64,000 nucleotides of DNA, from contig JAINVK010001445.1 in NCBI GenBank assembly GCA_030068075.1, positions 1,736,001-1,800,000 on the forward strand, given 5' to 3'. Source of the stretch: Paguma larvata (taxonomy: Eukaryota; Chordata; Mammalia; Carnivora; Viverridae). The notes beneath the pieces are model-generated. The model worked only from the letters and a program-made list of their open reading frames with translations. It was not told where the DNA came from and made no database searches. The translations under genes were made by a program, and so were the position numbers. Shown piece by piece: positions 58,073 to 64,000 of the stretch (the first letter of the stretch is position 1; each line of letters starts with the position of its first letter).

Positions 58073-59854
58073 TGCTACTATCCCTGTTGTAGTGAGATGA
58101 GAATCTTAGGCCAACCCTTTTCTGGGCACAATGGCTTCTCCTTTATTCATGCATGCACACCAGCTTGTCCATCTTTTCTATCACCAGGTTTATCTCAACT
58201 TCAGGAGTTCTTAATCTGAGATTGCCATGGATACAATTTAGGGGCCTATGAATTTGAATGGGAAACAATGGTACCGTATCTGGTTATTTACTGTGTTAAT
58301 AAATAATCACCCATTTACTACATCACAAATTAATTTTAGTGTTTTGATAACAAAATTTCAAAATAGCATCCTTTGTAATTCTATGTATTTGTCATATGCA
58401 TTTAAAAACACCATAATAATAAAAAAAATAAAAACACCATAAGGGAACTTCATGTATTAAAGAGTATGTATAAAAAAACCCACAACTGACAGTGTAGTCA
58501 ATGGAGAAAGACTAAAAGTTGTCCCTCTGCAGTATTGTTATTCAATATTGTACTAAGAAGTTGTAGCCAAAGCAATTAGGTAAGAAAAAGAAATAGAAAG
58601 CATCCAAATCAGAAGGGAAGGAGTAACATTTTCTCTAGTTTCAGGTGACATAATCATCCTATATAATAAAATCCCAAAGAATCCACCAAAAAACTACTAG
58701 AGCTAATAAGTAAGCTTAGCTCTAGTATATGATATGCCAAGTATATGATCAAAATACAAAATTCAGTTGTGTTCCTATATTTCTGCAATTTCATTTACAA
58801 TAGAAAACAATTCAATTTACAATAGTCCCAAAAGAATAAAATAAAATTTAGCCAAGAAGGTGAAAGACTTGTACATTGGAAACTATAAAGCATTGCTGAA
58901 ATGAATTAAAGACCTAAATAAATGGAAAGCAATCCCATGTTCATATCTGAAACAGTTATTGTTAAAAGTCAGTACTACCAAAAGTAATGTACAAATGTAC
59001 AGATTCAGTGTAATCTTTACAAAATTCCTTTTTTTTTCATAAATAGAAAAACCAATACTTAAATGCATCTGGAATTACAAGTGCCCTCAAATAGCCAAAA
59101 CAATCTTGAAAAAAATAGCAAAGTTGGAGGATTCATATATCCTGATTCCAAAACTTACTACAAAGCTACAACAAAATCCTCAAAACAATGCATTACTGGC
59201 ATAAAGACAGACATATAGGTCACTGGAGAATTGAGAGTCCACTAACAAACCCAGGTATATAGCATCAATTGATGTTGAACAATGTGGAATGAATAGTCTC
59301 TTTGACAAATGCTGTTAGGATACTACTGGATATCCACATGCAAAGAATGATGTTGGACTCCTACCTCATACCACATACAAATGTTAATTCAAGATGAATC
59401 AACAACCTAAATATAAGAGCTAAAGTCATAAAGTTACTCGGAAAAAATGGAAGTAACTCTTTATGACCTTGGATTTGGCAATGGATTCTAAAATATGATA
59501 CCAAAAGTATGAACAACAAAGGAAAAATATACACATTACACTTAATGGAGAACATTATGAAGAAAGTGAAAAGACAATCTCCAGAAGGGGAAAATATATT
59601 TGCAAATTATGCAGCTAATAAAAGTCTAGTATCCATAATATATAAAGAGTTCTTACAACTCAATAATGAAAAGATAAACAACACGATTTTTAAAAATTAA
59701 CAAAAGAATAGACATTTCTCCAAAGAAGATGTACAAATGGACACCAAGCAAATGAAAAAAAAAAATTAGTCTTTAGGGAAATGCAAATTAAAACCACAAT
59801 GAAGCAGAACTTCACACCCACCAGGTGGATATAATTTAAAAAATGGAAAATAGG

Positions 59855-60063
59855 GGGGCGCCTGGGTGGCTCAGTCGGTTGAGCGTCCGACTTCAGCTCA
59901 GGTCATGATCTTGCGGTCTGTGAGTTCGAGCCCCGCGTCGGGCTCTGTGCTGACAGCTCAGAGCCTGGAGCCTGCTTCGGATTCTGTGTCTCCCTCTCTC
60001 TCTGCCCCTCCCCCACTCGTGGTCTGTTTCTCTCTGTCTCAAAAATAAATAAACATTAAAAAA
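59855..60063 (+). mobile_element. Young-looking carnivore SINE (SINEC_Fc type)
   Basis: The least diverged copy: GGGGCGCCTGGGTGGCTCAG, intact A/B boxes, CTGTGCTGACAGCTCAGAGC and AAAATAAATAAACATTAAAA tail. The 17-bp AAAAAATGGAAAATAGG is repeated exactly on both sides. Confidence 0.97.
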
Positions 60064-60283
60064 ATGGAAAATAGGAAGTCAAAAGTAATACAGAGATTTT
60101 CAACTGTGCATGGAGTCACTGTCAATAAACCCTACCCACATTATTCAATGTCAATTATGGCCAACTGTATTATTTGGCCATAAAAGAAATGAAGGACTGA
60201 TACATGTTACATTATGGATACACACTTATTGTGTGTTAAGTGAAAGGAGCCACACACACAAAAATCATATATTGTAGGACTTC

Positions 60284-60496
60284 ATTTTTTTGTTTATTTA
60301 TTTATTTTGAGAGAAAGAACACATGCATATACATGAACTGGGGAGGGGAGAGAGAGAGGGAGACAGAGAATCCCAAGCCGACTTCCCACTGACAGTACAG
60401 AGCCCAATGCAGGACTTGAACTCATGAACTGCAAATCATGACCTGAGCTGAAATTAAGAGTTGGACGCTTAACCAACTGAGCCACCTGGGCACTCC
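60284..60496 (-). mobile_element. Carnivore tRNA-Lys SINE
   Basis: Reverse copy ending CTGAGCCACCTGGGCACTCC. Flanks GGACTTCATT / TGACTTCATT. Confidence 0.92.
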
Positions 60497-60540
60497 TATG
60501 TGACTTCATTTATATGAAATATCCATCTTAACTCCACTCT

Positions 60541-62610
60541 GATTTGCAAATATTGAACCAGACTTGAAGCCCAGGAATAAATTCCACTTGACTGTGGTGA
60601 ATGATTCTTTTAATGTACTGTTGGATTCCATTTGCTACTATTTTGTTGAGAATTTTTGCATCCATGTTTATCAGGGATATTGGCCTTTGGTCTTCTTTTT
60701 TAGTGTTGTCTTTCTCTGGTTTTGGTATCAGGGTACTGCTGGCCTCATAGGATGAATTTGAAAGTTTTCCTTCCTTTTCTATTTTTTGGAACAGTTTGAG
60801 AAGAATAAATATTAACTTTTCTTTCAGTGGTTGGTAGAATTTGCCTGTGAAGTCATCTGGGCCTGGACCTTTGTTGGGAGTTTTTTGATTACTGACTCAA
60901 TTTATTTGCTGGTTATAGAACTGTTCAAATTTTCCATTTATTCCTGTTTCAGTTTTGGTAGTATATATATTTCTAGGAATTTATCCATTTGTTCTAGGTT
61001 GTCCAATTTGTTGGAATGTAGTTGTTCATAATATTCTCTTATAATCATTTGTATTTCTTTTTTTGTGTGTTGTCTAACTTCTTTATTTTTTAAAGTGTAT
61101 TTATTTATTTTGAGAGAGAGAGAGAATGAGCAGGGGAAGAGCAAAGAGAGGGAGGGAAAGAAGGGATTGCAAGCAGGCTCCAACACTGTCAGTGTGGAGC
61201 CCAACATGGGGCTCGATCCAATGAATTACAAAATCATGATCTGAGCCGAAATCAGGAGTCGGGCGCCTAACTGATCAAGTCACCCAGGTGCTCCTAATTC
61301 TTTGTATTTCTATGGCATTGTCTGTTATTTCTCCTCTCTCATTTGTGATTTAATTTGAGTTCTTTCTCTTTATTTCTCAATAGGCCTGGCTAGAGGTTTA
61401 TCAATTTTATTGATTTTATCAAAGATCCAGCTCCTGGTTTCATTGGTCTGTTCTATTTTTTTTCTATATCATTTATTTGTGCTATAATATTTGTTCTCCC
61501 TCCATTCTTCTGGTTTTAGGTTTTCTTTGTTGTCCTTTTTCTAGCTCCTTTAGGTATAAGGTTAGGTTTATTTGAGATTTTTCTTGCTTCTTGAGGTAGA
61601 CCTGTATTGCTATATACTTCCTTCTTAGAACCTCTTTTGTTGCATCTCAAAGGATTTGGACCTTTGGGTTTTCATTTTCATTTCTTTATCATGTACTTAT
61701 TTTTCTTCTTTGATATCCTGGTTGACCCATTCGTTGTTTAGCAGCACGTTATTTAACCTCTATATATTTGTAGTCCTTCCATATTTTTTTCTTGTGGTAG
61801 ATTTCTAGTTTCGTAGCATTGTGGTCAGAAAAGATGCATGTTATAACTTTAATCTTTTTGAATTTGTTGAGATTTTTTTGTGTGTGCTAATATGTGATCT
61901 CTTCTCTGCACGCACTTGAAAAGAATGTGAATTCTGTCCTTTTAGGATGAAATGTTCTGAACATATCTGTTAATTCCTTCTGCAGATGGTCCTGTATTTA
62001 TGGTGGGGGACAGGGAAGGAAAATGGCACCTGCCATCTTCGTTGTTTTCAGAAATGTCTTCTAACATACTGCAAAGTCAGTATGAACAGATCTGTCTCCT
62101 GTTGCCCTTGAGCATTGTGTGAACTGCCATTTTTATGTTGCCTTCCATACAGACTGCTGTCCCTTTCAGGGTCGCAACCCAGCTCTCACTCAAGCTCCCA
62201 GCTTGCCCAATACTGAGTCGGTGGATTTTTAAAGTTCCGGACTCTAAGTCTCACCACTGGTTTTACAGACTCACAGATACCAGTCCCTCTGGTTTTTAAA
62301 GCCAAATGTTGTGGAGATTAGTCTTCTGCATGTGAGCTCCCTGGGTGCAAGGGCCTATTTCTCTGCTCTCTCCATGTGTGCAGCTCCCTCCCTCCTGGGA
62401 GCAGCCTCCTTCCACCTTTTGGACTTCTCTAACTCATCACATGCAGCTTCTTCTCTATATTTAGTTGTGGAGTTTTTCTGCCAGTCTTCAGATGCCTCTC
62501 TGGCTTATTGACTTGGATGTGGATGAGGCACATCCACGTGTAACGTGGGATGTAAACGTGGGATGAGGCAGCTCAGGGGCCTCCTACTCTGCCATCTTCC
62601 CAAGCTCCCA
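60541..62610 (-). mobile_element. Antisense L1 LINE with internal deletion
   Basis: 60541-61990 matches L1 ORF2 (reverse: GAATGATTCTTTTAATGTAC, CTGTTAATTCC) and 61995-62610 looks like L1 5' UTR (CATCTTCGTTGTTTTCAG, CCACTCTGCCATCTTCC-like end). ORF1 is not found between them. A SINE is nested at 61085. Confidence 0.7.
61085..61294 (-). mobile_element. Carnivore tRNA-Lys SINE nested in L1
   Basis: Reverse copy ending GTCACCCAGGTGCTCC. AATTCTTTGTATTT and CTTCTTTATTTT on its sides. Confidence 0.88.
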
Positions 62611-62879
62611 ATTTGTAACTCTTTATATTAAAACATATATAACCCTGCCCAAAATGCTCTTTTCCTGGAAGACTCTCCTCTTTCTGAAGATTATGTATCC
62701 TGAGCAGCTGTCCTAACTTGAGCTCAAATAAAATCCTCTTCCTTTTTAAAGAAATTCTACAAGGTTTGTTTCATTTTGTGTTGACAACATCAATAAATCC
62801 TGTTGGCTTCACCTTCAAAATATATCCAGAATTCAACTCTGTCTCACTACTTGGCTTGCTGCCAAGCAGTTTAGTCAAG

Positions 62880-63217
62880 GGGGCTTTCAATAGCCCCCCA
62901 ACCGATCTCTCTGCTTCGCTCTTGCACTCTAAAGTCTACTCCTCATACAACAGCCAGGGCGTCCTTGCAAAGCAGCCAATATCTTACCACACCTTAGCTC
63001 AAAGCTGTCCTTTTCACTCAGTGTCATTCTACAAGCTGGGATCCGTCCCTCTCACTCAGTTCCAGCCATACCGTTTGTTTTGCTTTCCTTGCTGGCCTTT
63101 GTATTTGCTCTTCCCTCTCCCTAAAACCCTGTACCCCCACATATTTTATCTGGTCACTCACTGACTCTCTTCAAACTTCTTCTTCTTCTTCTTTTTTTTT
63201 TTTTTTTGTTTATTTAT

Positions 63218-63253
<36 letters not shown>

Positions 63254-63660
63254 TGAGCAGAGGAGGGGCAGAGAGAGAGGGAGACACAGAATCTGAAGCA
63301 GGCTCCATGGTCTGAGCTGTCAGCAGAGAGTCTGACATGGGGCTCAAACCCTTATGCGAAGTATGACCTGAGCCTAAGTCAGATGCTCAACAGACTGAGC
63401 CACCAGGTGCCCCTCAAACTTCTGCTCAAAAGGCACATGCTGAGAGAGGCCTTCCTCATCACATGTATCTCTCTCTGCTTTATTTTTTGTCACAGTATTT
63501 ATCCCTCCCACCATATAATAATTTTGCTTATTCTAGAGAAAGACTTCTCTATTGGGATGTAAGTATCTTAAGAACAGATACTTCGTTTTCTTCTCAGCTG
63601 CTTCCCCAGTCTTGCCCTCCAGGGACTTACATACAGCGGTGCTTTTTTCTGGGCACTGCA
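62880..63660 (+). repeat. L2 LINE 3' region, split by a SINE
   Basis: ACAACAGCCAGGGCGTCC, CAGTTCCAGCCATACCG, TTGCTCTTCCCTCTCCC, then after the SINE GAGAGAGGCCTTCCTCATC, CACAGTATTTATC and GGGATGTAAGTATCTTAAG. This is the order of the L2 3' end. A 148-codon frame (62718-63164) across it is chance. Confidence 0.7.
63192..63413 (-). mobile_element. Carnivore tRNA-Lys SINE nested in L2
   Basis: Reverse copy with a (GA)n run of about 28 nt, ending CTGAGCCACCAGGTGCCCC. TCAAACTTCT flanks both sides. Confidence 0.93.
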
Positions 63661-64000
63661 GTGGGAATGAAGACAGATGGAGCATGTCGAGGAACAGGCA
63701 GCTAGCTCACTGGGGCACATGGGAGACCGTGAGGTAGAGCCATGCTGGTCAAAAGTTCATGAAGGCAAGGTAGGCCCTCAGAGAGTTGGATATTATCATC
63801 AGCATTATAGAAAACACCATTCCCTGTCTTCCAATGCTCATGCCCTCACTTCAGACAGGGGTTCAATGTGATAAGAAATGATTATCCAAAACTTGGAAAT
63901 AGACAACAGAGATGACTAGTGACAAACACTCCCTTAGACTAAATTTTAGTTAGGCTCCTCTTGTCACTGGCCTGACCCGCCGAACTCGGGAAATTTTTAG

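Larger units (their letters stand above)
58460..60540 (+). mobile_element. Old L1 LINE 3' portion (sense)
   Basis: ORF2 end and 3' UTR in order: GTCAATGGAGAAAGACTAAA, GTTGTAGCCAAAGCAATTAG, CAAGTATATGATCAAAATAC, GGGAAATGCAAATTAAAACC, CACACCCACCAGGTGG. Interrupted by SINEs at 59855 and 60284. More diverged than the other L1s here. Confidence 0.8.

Noticed and set aside
16091..60063. tRNA genes suggested by A/B-box-like motifs in many copies
   Set aside because: All belong to tRNA-derived SINEs with CT-rich or A-rich tails; no cloverleaf of a free tRNA.
62718..63164. Plus-strand frame of 148 codons
   Set aside because: Lies in L2 sequence and has no recognisable domain.
44000..64000. PGBD2, which follows ZNF692 in human 1q44
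   Set aside because: No piggyBac-type transposase domain or matching frame is present; the gene, if retained, is beyond the window.
1..64000. CRISPR arrays, bacterial operons or phage genes
   Set aside because: Introns, CpG promoters and SINE/LINE content show vertebrate nuclear DNA; the tandem repeats seen are microsatellites.

Overview
This is vertebrate nuclear DNA from a carnivore, probably a felid. The main evidence is about two dozen copies of the tRNA-Lys-derived carnivore SINE (GGGGCACCTGGGTGGCTCAG head, CT-rich middle, AATAAA-like A-rich tail). Their inner segment (GGGCTCTGTGCTGACAGCTC, GAGCCTGGAGCCTGCTTC) is the form I associate with cats (SINEC_Fc type) rather than dogs. Genes are split by GT-AG introns, promoters are CpG-rich, and most remaining DNA is L1, L2, MIR, hAT-Charlie and LTR sequence. 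Species assignment is inference.

Three protein-coding genes are recognisable, in the order I know from human 1q44. (1) SH3BP5L, minus strand: five coding exons between 568 and 11516 give the first 237 residues; the last coding exon lies before position 1. Its CpG-rich promoter is at about 12.1-13.2 kb. (2) ZNF672, plus strand: the whole 465-residue, 14-finger C2H2 protein is in one exon (32882-34279), with a CpG-rich promoter at about 27.0-27.8 kb. (3) ZNF692, minus strand: a complete 513-residue reading frame was rebuilt from eleven exons between 35820 and 43215, with its promoter at about 43.65-44.1 kb. ZNF672 and ZNF692 are tail to tail; their poly(A) signals are about 0.5 kb apart.

The space between SH3BP5L and ZNF672 (13-27 kb) is mostly a 4-kb antisense L1 with a 5' inversion, plus SINEs, one MIR and hAT relics. 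From 44 to 64 kb I find no protein-coding gene. That stretch holds a near full-length antisense L1 (about 44.7-53.0 kb) split by SINEs and by an endogenous retrovirus fragment. The fragment has an 812-bp LTR followed by a primer-binding site matching tRNA-Trp at 17 of 18 positions. It also holds a probable ERV1-type LTR, a class II (ERVK-like) solo LTR, an old sense L1, a rearranged antisense L1 and an L2.

Most worth a second look: a nearly perfect 100-bp inverted repeat with a 1-kb loop upstream of ZNF672; a GC-AG intron next to two NAGNAG acceptors in ZNF692; a promoter-like block beside SH3BP5L with no assigned plus-strand transcript; and the one-LTR retroviral insertion inside the L1. I did not find a new multi-gene system. 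Family names rest on recognition from memory, since no alignment or database search could be run.
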